NCBI GenBank assembly: GCA_963682175.1
Contig: OY821793.1
Coordinates: 30,518,391-30,582,390 of the forward strand
Source of the DNA: Triglochin maritima
Taxonomy: Eukaryota; Streptophyta; Magnoliopsida; Alismatales; Juncaginaceae
DNA length: 64,000 bases
Reading direction: 5' to 3'
The notes under the pieces are model-generated. The model searched no databases and had not been told where the DNA came from. It worked only from the letters and a program-made list of their open reading frames with translations. Shown here piece by piece: positions 49,501-60,940 of this stretch (positions are counted from its first letter, which is position 1; each line of letters starts with the position of its first letter). The translations under genes and the position numbers were made by a program.

Positions 49501-52500
49501 GCCCATGTCATTTCATCTCCTGCGAAGACTGGATCACCTGTTTCCACCAACCAAGGATGATCTTCCATCAAGCCATAATCTATAATAGTCGTAGTAGCAT
49601 TGTTTGTCTTTCCTCTCCATGAATTCCTGCCTCAATCTTCGGTTGTAGTTGGCATATACCATATCGTTCAATTTCTTCGTTAGTAAATGATTCATTTTTT
49701 TGTGTGTATTTGCTCAAGCACACTCCAGTTTCTCTCACATCCGGATGCTGAACATGTTAGACCCAAAATTTAAGTGCCAACTCCTTCAAAGAGCGGTTTA
49801 CCCCACTGACACCCCTTCCATAATCATATCACCAATCAGTAGGAATCTTTTTGTTTCGTTTTCACTTGCCATATCACGATTTCTCTATCAAAAATTCATT
49901 CACTCTTCTTGTAACGATCCAATTGCCTTGATATGTGATCTTGATCGTCACGGTTTGGGACCATCTTCTCCAGAACATCCAACCATTCTGTCAAATGAGT
50001 GTCGATTGCCTTTGATTGTTTCTCACAATCGAAAAATGTAGTCAAGTTCAAGAGGAAACTGACAGAGTACAAGAGACTCGACATTTGGTGCCATCTTCTT
50101 CTTCTATCAATGACCTCAATAACGGGTTGGTATAATTGGGATCTGAATTTCTAGTTGTCCTTGATTTGAAACTTTGCCTTCTCCATTCTATCGTACAGGT
50201 AACCCATTACGGGTTTCTCGTCACCATCCACCAGCCTAAGAACAACCACCAATAGTTGACTTGCCTTTAGAATGTTGGTGACGTTGTTCCAAAAGGTCGT
50301 CGATATGATGACTTCGTAGACTTGATTGGTTGCTCTTCAATTTGGCATTCTTTTGCCAAAAAAAATCTGAATCAGCGAACTCAGCTGACACAATGAAGGT
50401 CTTCGAAGCTTGTTGTTTCACCTTAAGACTTTGTAGTAGTAGGAATGCAGTGGCAAAATGGGTGATGGCTGAATGAATCAAATTTCATTGGATGACTTTT
50501 TTCATCCTATCGTTTAATTGAGTGTGCGCCTTGAAGTAGTTGACATTCTTCCGATATGTGGTAACGATCTTGATGTATAACTTTCTGATATCCTCCAAGA
50601 TGAAATCGATGTAGTGAGCTGTTGTGCACGGGGTCCAGAATAACGACCTCCCCTTTGACATCAATATTCTCCCAGCAGATACATAGGTGGCGACATTGTC
50701 AGTGACCACCTGCACGACATAATGCTCTCCGACTTGAACAAATAGTCTGTGGCGTGGGAGTGAGAATATGCATCCATAAACTTCAAAAACACGGTGCCTT
50801 TGGGCCAATTAGCTAATTTTTTATATGCTTCTACCATAAGCACGAGTCCACCCAGTAGTCATAATAGTACACCTATATATTTTCCAATCTTCCTTGTATG
50901 AGTTTAGAATTGTTTTTATTTTTTCAATCTTGCTTTTCAGACACGGTTAGGAAACCTCGTGTGGAGTCATTGGTGATCAGACTCAAATTTAGATGTTCAA
51001 TCAATTGCGTCTTTAAATTCTTTGTACGAGTATGCATTGAAAAACATACATGCTCGATAGAAAAATTTCGCCCAAAGTTGGGTTAATTCTTTCCTCACCT
51101 CTTTTTTGAAATGATTGTATATAGTGGTTTAGGTGGGAACTCCTTCATTTTGGTCGACAACGTCCTTGACAGAAACGGTTCATTGCTCCATATATCGATT
51201 GGTTCCTTTGCCTCTTTCGAGCTTGAACCACAAGATGTTGTGAGGAAGATGAACTACTACGACCTCGATCAGTTTCCGAACCGGACCTGGTGCCTCCGAA
51301 CCCCTCCACGTCATCTAAGTCTATAAAATCATCTACAATTGCTTTTTCAGTGTGATAAGCTCTAGATCCGGCTCCATATATCGATCAGTTCCTTTGCCTC
51401 TTTCAAGGTTGAACCATGGGAGGTTGTGGGGAAGATGAACTACCTCGACCGGTTTCCGAACTGGATCCGGTGCCTCCAAACCCCTCCGCGTCATGTAAGT
51501 CCATAAAATCATTTACAATTGCTTTAATTTCTTCACGGTAACCAGTGGATGCATATGCACATGGTTAAACATCACTACTTTCTGGGTGAGCAATATATTG
51601 GTAATGGGGAGTTTTACTACTGGGGCCATTCAATTTTGTTGGACGAAAGTGACTATAATCTTCATGATTAAGGGAAAATTCATTACCAGTAGGTCCACTA
51701 TCTGCCATTATATCTAGTGTTTTTTTAGTGGAAAGTAAAATGCAATATTACACTAAAAGAGAGTTGAAAAGAATGCACTTGAATGGTGGAGGAGGTTGCT
51801 TCGAAATTGAGATTCAGTGCAATTTAGCTACCAAAATCCACCCCACGATCACCAACTCCGCTTTTCTTCCAACCAAAACTTCGGAATTCGAATCTTGAAA
51901 AACTTGAGAATGGAGAATGGGAGAGCTTGAGAGTGAGTGAGAGAATCAGAGGTGTGAGGATTAAAGTATATGGAGGGTGGTATTTATAGATGGTTTCAGG
52001 GGAAAAATGGAAATTCCCCCCCTGAATTTCGTGCTCTAACGGCTATATAGCTTGTGCGGTCACACATTTGGACTATGCGGCCACACAAATGATTGTGCGA
52101 CCGCATAGAGCCATTGGGCCCCATACACCGCATATGCGTCCTCACAGGTTGTATATGCGACACACCTATTGGGTGTGACTGTGAGGGGGGCGCATATGTG
52201 ACTCTCGGGGAGGCCACTGCACTGTGCGGCCGCATACCGATTATGTGGTCGCACATTAAAACATTATTTTTGCTTACACATATACCGATTATGTTGCCGA
52301 TTTTTGGACTTCCAATTCTAAGATTGCTCTTGATTTGGACATCATTAATCAGTTGGATATGCATTAACGATTTCTTAGGGTTGGAAAGAATATAGTTATC
52401 AAGCTAAGTTGAATGAAAGTGGTACTGATCGTGCTTTTAACGTACTTAATAACCACTGCCATTTTGATCCACCTCATCAATGCTGAGTTCTTTGTGGTCT

Positions 52501-52845
52501 ACCAGGGATCTTAGACTTTTATATTGCAGTTATGCAGCCTTCAATTCCTGCATTGCTGTTACTTTGTTTACATTGATCGCTTTTGACAATTAATTGAGAA
52601 CCACATAAACAGACATCTCCTTTCTGATTGAATATATTTTCTGTTCCCTGCAGATTTCCTCGACCCTTACATTTGCTGCTGCTTGTGCATCAGCAGGCAT
52701 CACAGTCCTCATTGGTAATGATATTGGCAACTGTGCGCAGAACCATTGCACAAAGTTTGAAACAGCAACAGCAATGGCTTTCTTAAGCTGGTTTGCCGTT
52801 TCACCATCCTTTCTTCTTAATTTTTGGTCCTTGGCTTCTCGCTGA
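46544..52845 (+). CDS. CASP-like membrane protein, CASPL5A type
   Basis: Three exons (46544-46842, 47147-47279, 52654-52845; GT-AG) give 207 residues. CASP-like proteins are four-helix plasma-membrane proteins related to the Casparian strip scaffold; subfamily 5 is broadly expressed and its exact role is unclear. The N-terminus is Pro/Ala-rich ([13 protein letters not shown]), followed by the conserved [20 protein letters not shown]. Helices are at about 67-90, 103-125, 145-165 and 180-203. The extracellular loop [20 protein letters not shown] is a hallmark of subfamily 5. Either of two adjacent ATGs (46544, 46547) may start it. The upstream region has a CT run (46315-46338) and a GTC run (about 46369-46388). 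Intron 2 is 5.4 kb because of a hAT transposon. Confidence 0.94.
48800..52270 (-). mobile_element. hAT (Ac-like) transposon in CASPL5 intron 2, broken transposase
   Basis: Minus-strand frames between about 51711 and 49280 carry hAT features: an N-terminal start [16 protein letters not shown] at about 51711, the DUF659 region [17 protein letters not shown] with [19 protein letters not shown] at about 50730-50570, and the dimerisation motif [19 protein letters not shown] at about 49760-49700. Frames are interrupted by stops. The upstream flank (52030-52260) has repeated GTGCGGCCGCA-like motifs, probably subterminal repeats. Exact ends and target duplication were not resolved, so the boundaries are approximate. 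Confidence 0.75.
49030..49276. mobile_element. hAT-type MITE nested in the hAT transposon
   Basis: A 247-bp element with ends TAGGGGTGAGC and GCTCACCCCTA, internally rich in inverted TTCGG/CCGAA motifs. Flanks are TCAATGAT and CTCATGAT, an 8-bp duplication that matches only in its last five bases. It lies just downstream of the hAT dimerisation region. Confidence 0.8.
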
Positions 52846-53378
52846 GAAGCAAAGTGTACCATTGTTTCTCAAGTTTTGTTTCTGCCACCATGTGTACAAA
52901 TCGAACACATTGATATGTAACTTTTCTGCTTTCTAGATTTTTAAATTTTTCACACTTTGTGAGTTGTAACCTACGTTGGACAATTAGATTGCTTTGTTAA
53001 TTGTTAGTGGTCATTACCTTGTTCTAGGAAGTCTGGTTCGATAGTCACTAGTCTCCTGGAATGAACAACAATATTGATGGTACGAATCATTGTTATGTTC
53101 GTCTGTAGTAGTCTTAACCTCTTTTTGAGTTTCTTTGTGACCCTTTGCCTGGTTGACGCCGAGTCAGTTACTGACTTACTGGTTAGTGTAACTAGTGTCA
53201 AGGGTGTGGGTCCTGCAGACTCCGTTTGCCTTAAAAGTGTTTTCCTGGGACTGTTGAATGTTTTTCATCTCTCTTTTGTATTTCTCAATCATGATTGCTC
53301 ATGTCAAACTGGGTTGTATTAACTCCAAAATTGCAAATTAGCGCATCCATCACTTAAACATAGTTGCAAAAAAAATAT
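52846..53378. other. CASPL5 3' UTR and spacer
   Basis: The 533 bases after the CASPL5 stop contain its 3' UTR. No other gene seen. They end at the target duplication of MULE E. Confidence 0.55.
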
Positions 53379-53534
53379 GGGAACTACTAAACGTCGTCCT
53401 AAAACTACTTAAATCGCCCCTTGAAATTACCAAATTGTCCTTAGCAATATATTTAATACCCATATCGTCCCGTGTCTATAAATTAGGCCTACGGTCTTGT
53501 ATATTCATAATTTATCAGTAAAAACACCACAAAA

Positions 53535-56511
53535 ATGTCTGGCGAGGGTGATGCATCCGGTGAGGTAAGCCTGGCGCGGGACAAATTTTGGGCCGGGCGT
53601 CTGCATTAGACGCCTCCCCCAAGGTGATGGCGTCTGCGTAGGACGTCCTCCCCTTGGCTGAGGCGTCTAATGCAGACGCCTACGCAATGGGAGATGCGTC
53701 TTATTTAGACGTCCTCCCCATGGGTAAGGCGTCTGTAGCAGACGCCCTTCCCTAGGGTCAGGCGTCCTACTCAGACGCCTCACCCATGGGAAAAACGTTT
53801 AACGCAGACGCCCCCCATGGGGTAGGCGTTTAATACAGACGCCCGGAATTTTTTTGATTTTTTTAATTTCGAATTTTTTTTGTAGGTTCCGTTGGAAGAT
53901 TTCGGTGGTGATGGAGTGAATTACAGTGAGTTATTTCAAACTACACAAATCTTTGAAACAATCGATGAAGCATGTAAATGGACCAAACAAGTAGCTATCG
54001 GAGCTGTGTTATTTTTGGTCGTGTCGTCGTACAAAACAAGATCAGATAGTCGGATGGATTGTTATTTGAGATGCGACCGGCGAAATCAAAAGGAGTCTCG
54101 GGATATGGATACTGCACTTCGAAGAAACACCAAAAGAAAGGGTTGCGGTTGCCGTTTCTTAATAAAAGTGGTGGAGCGACGAGATCGTGATGGATGGGTT
54201 GTGGTTTTTAATAGTGCTCACGGACATCACAACCACAGACTGACAGTTTATCCAGAGGGTCATCGTCAAATTAGTGGTCTAAGTTCTGGGGCGAAGAAGA
54301 TTGTTCGTGATATGACTGAGGCGCAAGCAAAACCACGGAACATCTTGAAGGCAGTAAAATAAAAATTCCCGGAGGACAATCCAAATCAAAGACATATTTA
54401 TAATTTCAGAGATTACATGAGGAGGACAAAATCTGAAGACCGGAATCCCGTCCAGCAGTTTCTCTATCAAGCAGTGCAGTGTGAATACTTACATTGGATT
54501 ATGGCGGATCCAGAAACTGATGTCGTCACTCACGCTTTTTTGGCACATCCGACGTCAGTCCAGTTGTTGCGGACACATCCTTTCGTTATCTGCATGGATT
54601 CGACTTACAAGACGAACAAGTATAATATGCCTTTGTTCGAAATGATTGGGGTCACACCAACAAACATGAATTTCCTTATTGGATATGTGATTTTGATGGA
54701 TGAAACTTACTCTAGTTATCTGTGGGTGATGGAGAAGTTGCGAGATCTGTTATTGGGGATTGTCAGCCCGACTGCAATAATAACAGACCGGGAGTTAGGC
54801 CTTATGCGACCAGTGAGAGAGGCATTTCCTGACTCTGCTCATTTACTCTGCACATGACACATCAACAAAGACGTATTGAACTACGCATACCACGTATTCG
54901 GCAAAAATAAGCAGATGGCAGAGACTTTGAGGCGTGGAAGATGGAGGAAAATCATGCTTTCTACTTCAGAAGCCGAGTATGATAGAGCTGTGTATGCTCT
55001 GAAAGATTTGTATAGATCGTGGCCGGCTATCACGGAGTATCTGGACACCACGTGGTTGGTGCATAAAGAAAAGTTTGTGCTGAATTGGACGAACAAAGTC
55101 CTTCATTTTGGGAACATCACGAATTGTAGGGTCGAAAGTGCTCATTCGGCTCTAAAATAGTGGATTTCTACATCGACTGCAGCTCTGGACACTCTTTTCG
55201 AGCGCGTCAACGCGGCTATTGAAATGCAGCTGATGAATATTCAAAACGCTCTTGAAGACTCGAGACGGTGAAATTTGACTAATTTCGGACATGCTCTATA
55301 TCGTCACATAAATGGTCGAGTTTCGCATCACTGCTTGCAATTGCTGAGTCAGGAGGTGAAAAGAATGCAACAGTTAGATGATGAAGTTGAATATCGTTGT
55401 GAGTGTGCTTTTCTGACTTCTCATGGCATACCTTGCGCATGTACCATCCACGGATGTCTTGAATCAGACAACGGAATTTACTTAGAGCAGATTCATTCGT
55501 TCTGGAGGACACTTGTCATCGGGGAAGGAGCCGGGAAAATAGAGTTTGTGTCTCAGGCAGCTCAAGACGCCGAACATTTTCGCAGCCTGGTTGATGAGAT
55601 TGCAGGAAGTGACCCCACCGTAATTCGATCTGCCTCTCGGGTTTTATTCGAGCAGCTACACCCCGAACATGCGAATTTGAGAGAGCCTGCAGAAAAAACA
55701 AAGCTACGAGGTCGACCAAGGGGAAAGTCGACACGACGGGACCCTAGTGCGTTTGAGTACGCAGAGGTCGTGGTCGTTCTTCCGGTAGTAGAAGCAAAGG
55801 TCGTGGTCGATCTTCTGGTTCTTCGTCTGTGAGGGGAGGATCAGGTATACCATCCCTATATTTATTGTTATTATAATTTTGTTATTTATTTCAGTAAATA
55901 TGTATCTTTTGTTATTATATGTAACTATATTTTTTGTTGATATTGTAGTGACTGGGCGGGCTGACGTATACGACTTCCCATATGCGGATAGGATTCCAGG
56001 AATTATTATGCCATTCCTACACCAGTGGAATGATGTACGTGCTGATGGAAACTGTGGATTTCGATGTGTCGCCGATGTTTTTCACGGTGGTGAAGACAAT
56101 TGGCAACTCGCCCGTCGTTCCATTTCAAATGAGATAGCTGCGAACCCATCTTTTTATGAGCACGTATACTACGACGGTGTGGAGCAGGCTCGTCACCGGA
56201 TTAATTGGGGCGGGGGACCTTGTGGCGAGAATCACTACATGGAGACGTGGACAGACTTGTTTCCCATTGCAAATTTTTACAAGTGTGCAGTTATGTTCTT
56301 CTCTCTCGGAAATGATGGTTTGTTATACCCATGTCTTACAGTTCTACCTTGGGAGAGTCCACCTACCGTGACGAGACCGTGCAGAGAGTTGATTATTGCT
56401 CATCTAGGGAGTTACGCTCATTACATTCGTTTGGATTTGAATGAGGGATTCCCCGTACCTCCTATAGCGACTCTGTGGTTTCAAGTACGAGATGAGAGTG
56501 TTATTGGATGA
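53535..56511 (+). pseudogene. MULE transposase fused to an OTU peptidase domain (element E)
   Basis: Exons: 53535-53564 (MSGEGDASGE), 53886-55844 and 55949-56511. The N-terminal FAR1-like domain includes RMDCYLRCDRRNQ and GHHNHRLTVYPEGH. All three catalytic regions of the MULE core remain (MDSTYKTNKY, IITDRELG, RVESAHSALK), and a SWIM-like motif follows (CECAFLTSHGIPCAC). In-frame stops occur at about 54358, at 54855-54857 (a TGA replacing the Trp of CT-W-HI), at about 55158 and about 55269. A 4-base loss near 55765 shifts the Arg/Gly-rich linker. The OTU exon is open: Cys motif RADGNCGFRC and the final His in AHYIRLDL. OTU enzymes are deubiquitinases. The transposase cannot be made in full length. 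Confidence 0.85.
53578..53845. repeat. Palindromic GACGCC array in the first intron of the E transposase gene
   Basis: About ten alternating arms of GGCGTCT and AGACGCC separated by short loops such as CCCATGGG. It starts about 200 bases from the left end of the element. Confidence 0.85.
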
Positions 56512-56539
56512 GAGCTGGAGTATCAAAATAGGATAGCAT

Positions 56540-56850
56540 ATTGACAACAATTATGTAATATGTTTTGATATGTTTGTACAATTATGTAATATGTTTTGGT
56601 ATGTTTGTACATTATATAATGTTGCTTTATTATGTAATATGTTTTGATATGTTTGCTTTATTTGCATTATATATAATAGTACGATACGTTAGCAAACACA
56701 AATAAAAATAATAAGCGTATGACAAATAAGCAAACACAAATACAAATAATAAGCGTACAATATGTTAGCAAACACAAATACAAATAATAAGCGTACGACA
56801 AATAAACAAATATAAATGCAAATACTAAGAGTACGGTACAACAAATCAAC
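56540..56850. repeat. AT-rich short repeats between the convergent genes of E
   Basis: Copies of TATGTAATATGTTTTG near 56550-56650 and about four copies of AACACAAATACAAATAATAA followed by GCGTAC near 56690-56820. Probably the shared 3' region of the two genes. Confidence 0.6.
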
Positions 56851-59821
56851 CTACTCATCATCCGAATCATGGTCGGAGATGCCTAACTGAGTATGCCACG
56901 ACTGTATGATCTGATCCACATCTCCGCATGCAGCTCTGGCATCGTCTGGCAGCTCATCCCTCATCTGCAAGATTGGGTCTACAACCCGTATCATCTTACC
57001 CATCCACTGCACATAACATTAACATTAGCGTACATTAACAAAACCTACGGTACAAATAAATATAGATAAAATGAAAAATTTACCAGATCGCCACACGTCC
57101 TATCTGGTGGTCGATCTGCTCTCCAGGAGGCACCACAGACGATGATAGGATGTGAGTAACTACCGAACCAATCAAGATAACCTGCATCACACTCCGAGGG
57201 GTCGCGACTACGTCTGAAGTCGGCAAAGAACAGTCGGCATGTTCTTGGAAATGTCCGCCAAGTCGATTCCGCTGTAGAAGCGGGGAACCTGACGTCGTAC
57301 GTCGCTGCTGTCGCAGACCGCACCGCATGCTTTGGTGTCGGGATGTCAACCGGGATCACCTGAACATATCCTAACTGACGCAAGACCCGATCGGGCATAT
57401 AAGGCTCTATGATATCCCGATAACGAATAAGGCCCATCAATAAAGTCCTCGGGACAACCGCTGCTGGGTCAGGACCATAGGGTAACCACTTCACCTAAAC
57501 TTTAACACATTAATAATAATACATCTTAAAATTAAATAAATAAATGTAAATGGTGTAAAGTTTGATACCTCTGATGCAGTCATCTGATCTAGCCGTGCGC
57601 GGATGGAACGCAATCGTCCATCGCTCTTGTCCTCGCTCCGGACGGCCCACATACCCGAACGTGGATGACCATCGTCGATAATCTTCCGCTCACGATGCGG
57701 GCGGAATGCGGGAAAGTACTCGTATATCCACGCCTGCAGCAGCGTAAGACAACCTGCAATCCCAGAACAATCCGCACGGCTAGCTATCCCAAGCTGACGG
57801 TACAGGTATGCCAACGTCGCTGACCCCCACGAGTACTCACGAACGGTCTCCGGGTCCCTAGCCTCCAGTAGATCGCGTGGTCTGATCCGGCAACCACTCT
57901 TGTCGACAAACAAGACGGCTCCGAGCATCAAGAATAGGTACGCCGTCAACTGTGTATCATCGACTCGCGGAGGTCGTGCCTGTCTGCATAGGTCCTCAAG
58001 GGAGTCGATGCCGACACCACCACCACTCCATAAAGCTGTATCTCTCGCCAGACCATCAGGTGTGACACCAAGCAACTCTGCCACATAACACCTCAGCTCA
58101 GACGTCGACCCCTGAGCACTAACCAGACGACCATCTACAGGAATGCGCAGGATCTGGAAAACATCGTGAAGCATGATCGTCATCTCTCCGAAAGGCATGT
58201 GGAAAGTGTTGGTGTCAGGCTGCCACCGCTCCACAAACACAGAAATCAAAGGCATGTCGAGATAAGGGAACATGCTGTACGGTAAGTGCCCCAAATGCGT
58301 GGCACTAATCTCCTCTCTGATATTAGCACTCAGTGTGGACCGCCAACCCTGTAGTGCTGTACAGGCTCTGTGCCGATTATGGCACTTCAGAACCTTCCGA
58401 TCCTCTCCGTCCCAGATCCATCTAGCGATGTGACCCCAGAAACTAGGAATGACGCTCCCATCTAAAGGACCACCAGGCGTCATACTGCTCACGATCCAAG
58501 AATCGTCCTGGACCCTCTTCTTCTTCTGAGCGCGGGGATCAACAGTGCACGAGCTCGAATCCCCGGTCGTAAACCTCCCACCCGTACCCTTCCGCACCAT
58601 CCATCCGGCGGAAGTAGAAGTACCCGCTCGACCACGTCCTCTGCTATACTCCCCCTGCCTCTCCACCTCCGGGTGCTCTAACTCATACGGGTCATCATCG
58701 TCGCTCCCGTCGTCAGGACTGTCCAGATGCTCATCATCGAAGGAATCATAATCCTCCTCACGACGATGTAATGCCTCTCTCTCCCTCCTGACGGAAGCAG
58801 ATATCGCCCGTCTACGTGGATGACGCGGTGCTGAATCATCCTCTAAAGAACGAAAGACGTGTAATGGTATCGACTTGCCTTTGCCTCCACTGTGACCCGA
58901 TGACTATTAATTGAAATTTTAATTACAAATTTGTTAAACTAAATTATCATATTTATCACAATTGTTAAAATAAATCAAAATTTGTTAAACTAAATTATCA
59001 CAATTGTTAAACTAAATCAAAATTTGTTAAACTAAATTAAAACAAGGGAACTACTATTCGTCGCCGGAAAACTACTTAAATCGCCCCAAAAATTACCTTT
59101 TTGCCCTTAACAAATCAATTAATACCCATTTTGTCCCGTATCTTTAAACAAGGTATTTGACTCAGTTTTACTCACATTCCTAGTACCAACACCACGAAAA
59201 TGTCTGGCGAAACACCTGAATCTGGCTAGGTAACGGAGGCGGATTTTTTTTTCGACTCGGGCGTCTGGCTAAGACGCCTCCACCTAGGTGGAGGCGTCTT
59301 AGCCAGACGCCTCCACCAAGGTGGAGGCATCTTAGCGAGGCGACTCCACGAACGTAGAGGCGTCTGGCTAAGACGCCTCCACATAGGTGGAGGCGTGATA
59401 GCCAGACGCCTCCACGTTGGTGGAGGCGTGTTAGCCAAACGCCCGCATTTTTTAATAATAAAAAATAAAATATAAATAAATTCTTAAAATTATACGGTGT
59501 GTTATCTCAAATTATTTGAGGTTCCGTTGCAAGATTTTTGGTGGTAACGGGGTCAAATTACAATGAGTTTTCTTGCAAGTGATTAAATTTTCAAAAAATT
59601 TAAGATCCAAAATCCACGGTGGTAAAACCTCCCGACTTACAAATACCACATCGACATGTCCATGGGGGAGCGGTTTCCTCGGACGCCCGCCCGATGCGGG
59701 GGGCGTCTCCCTCGGACGTCGACCACTTTTTTTTTATTTTAAAAACAAATAAATAAAGTAAGGTTACCGTATACGGGTAAACCGGGGGAACTGCTGGCTG
59801 CTTGCCTGGCCTCCGAGACAT
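56851..59821 (-). CDS. Intact transposon-borne plant mobile domain (PMD) protein
   Basis: Four exons on the minus strand join in frame to 651 residues: 59821-59768, 58903-57569, 57494-57084, 57006-56851. All junctions are GT-AG with phase 0. Exon 1 encodes a basic start MSRRPGKQPA. Exon 2 opens with a charged region (RHPRRRAISASVRREREAL, then DDGSDDDDPYEL), followed by the PMD: IARWIWDGEDRKVLKCHNRH, FVERWQPDTNTFHMPFGEM, then WGSATLAYLYRQLG and LLQAWIYEYFPAF. Exon 3 has VKWLPYGPDP and YLDWFGSYSHPI; the end is acidic (SDHDSDDE). PMD is found in transposons and in the host proteins MAIN and MAIL1, which act in silencing and gene regulation. Its task in the transposon is unknown. It is the only transposon gene in the window without a visible lesion. 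Confidence 0.88.
59046..59590 (+). mobile_element. MULE fragment F nested in the first PMD intron of E
   Basis: Starts GGGAACTACTATTCGTCGCC, as in D, and repeats the first 500 bases of such an element: the short first exon (59200, MSGETPESG then TAG), a palindromic intron and the start of exon 2 (GTTCCGTTGCAAGATTT at about 59521). It then stops resembling the family. No right end was found. Confidence 0.75.
59260..59311. repeat. Perfect 52-bp palindrome in fragment F
   Basis: Identical to its reverse complement over 52 bases, centred on CCTAGG, with arms GGCGTCTGGCTAAGACGCC. It is followed by three more imperfect palindromes of the same kind up to 59445. Confidence 0.95.
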
Positions 59822-60065
59822 TCCTAATCTTCTGTAGTAGGTATAGGAAGAGAAAGTTTTGAAAAAAGAGTGAAATTGTGAGATATATAATCAAAAATAG
59901 GATGAAGGGCAATTTGGTAATTTCAAGGGGCGATTTAAGTAATTTTGGGACGATGTTTAGCAATTCAGAAAAATATAGAACACCCAACAGATTCACCGGC
60001 AACTGGATTAATTCGTTTTCACAAAAAGATATTGAGCTCGCATAGCATTGTGATCTGTGAATCCC

Positions 60066-60940
60066 ATTATAAGGGCACCCTTAACGCCGCCCCCCCCCCC
60101 CCCCCCCCCGGGCACCCTGGTTGGGTGCCCAGGCGCACCCACGTTAACGGGGCGGGGGCGCTCGCCCGGGACGCCCACCTGGGTGCCCGCCTGGGATGCG
60201 GGCGCCCTCGGGTGGGGGACACGTGTCCCCATCCCATTCGTTGATTTTTTTTAAATTTTTAATTATTTATTGGATGTTTTGTTATTAATGGATTGGGTAT
60301 TTGTTATTAAAATGGGTAATAATTTTTTACAAGTGATGAAGTTTCAAAAATTTTCCAATCAACAATTTTAAGATCCAAAAAATTTCCAGGGGGCGCTGCC
60401 ATTTGCCACCCCGCCACCTCACCTGCGAGACCCCCGGACGAACTGTTAAGGTGGTTTAATAGTAAAATTTTAAAAAAAATCAAGTTAAATAGAAAAAAAT
60501 ATTAATACGACAATACCATAATAAAATACATTAATAATATTGAAATACGAACTACAACCAACCACATGAAACATATGTTAAAGGAAAATACAAACCATAC
60601 GAAATTTTTGTGGTTTAACAGTGATTAATATTAATAATTATTATTGTTAATTAATTAATAGTAATAATAATTATATCGTGAATTAGAATTATAATGTAAT
60701 TAGAATTAGATTTATATAAAATGTAATTTGTTAAATGTTGTGTGAAAATTAAATTTGTTTAATTAAGAAATGATGTGGAGGAAAGAGAGTGTAGGGTGGG
60801 TAAGGGTAGCCCGGCATGGGTAAGAGGGTTTTTTGGGTAGGTTGGGTGTTGACGTGACAGAGAGAGAAACTAACGTGTCAGAAAGAGAGGGCATGAGGAG
60901 GTAGTCTGAGCGTTGTTATCTGTGCTCTAACTGGGACGGG
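60066..60940. mobile_element. Possible non-autonomous element with a GC-rich palindromic block
   Basis: A block at about 60080-60235 is extremely GC-rich, starting with 20 cytosines (60090-60109) and followed by inverted GGGTGCCC/GGGCACCC motifs. The flanking sequence is AT-rich. The right side (read inward TTAGAGCACAGATAACAACG) loosely mirrors the left TAAGGGCACCCTTAACG, but no target duplication is clear. No coding content. Confidence 0.4.

Larger units (their letters stand above)
53379..59968. mobile_element. MULE E: complete, with transposase-OTU gene and intact PMD gene
   Basis: The left end GGGAACTACTAAACGTCG is matched inversely by the right end (CTGAATTGCTAAACATCG on the minus strand), and both continue with ACTTAAATCGCCCCTTG. 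Flanks are AAAAATAT on both sides (53371-53378 and 59969-59976), an 8-9-bp target duplication. Length 6.6 kb. Two genes converge from the ends: transposase-OTU (+) and PMD (-), with 340 bases between their stops. Their first introns both carry GACGCC palindromes. A fragment of a related element (F) is inserted in the PMD intron. Confidence 0.9.

Noticed and set aside
51996..52395. Overlapping 100-122-codon frames on both strands
   Set aside because: They lie in repeated GCGGCCGCA-like motifs at the hAT edge; repeat structure explains them.
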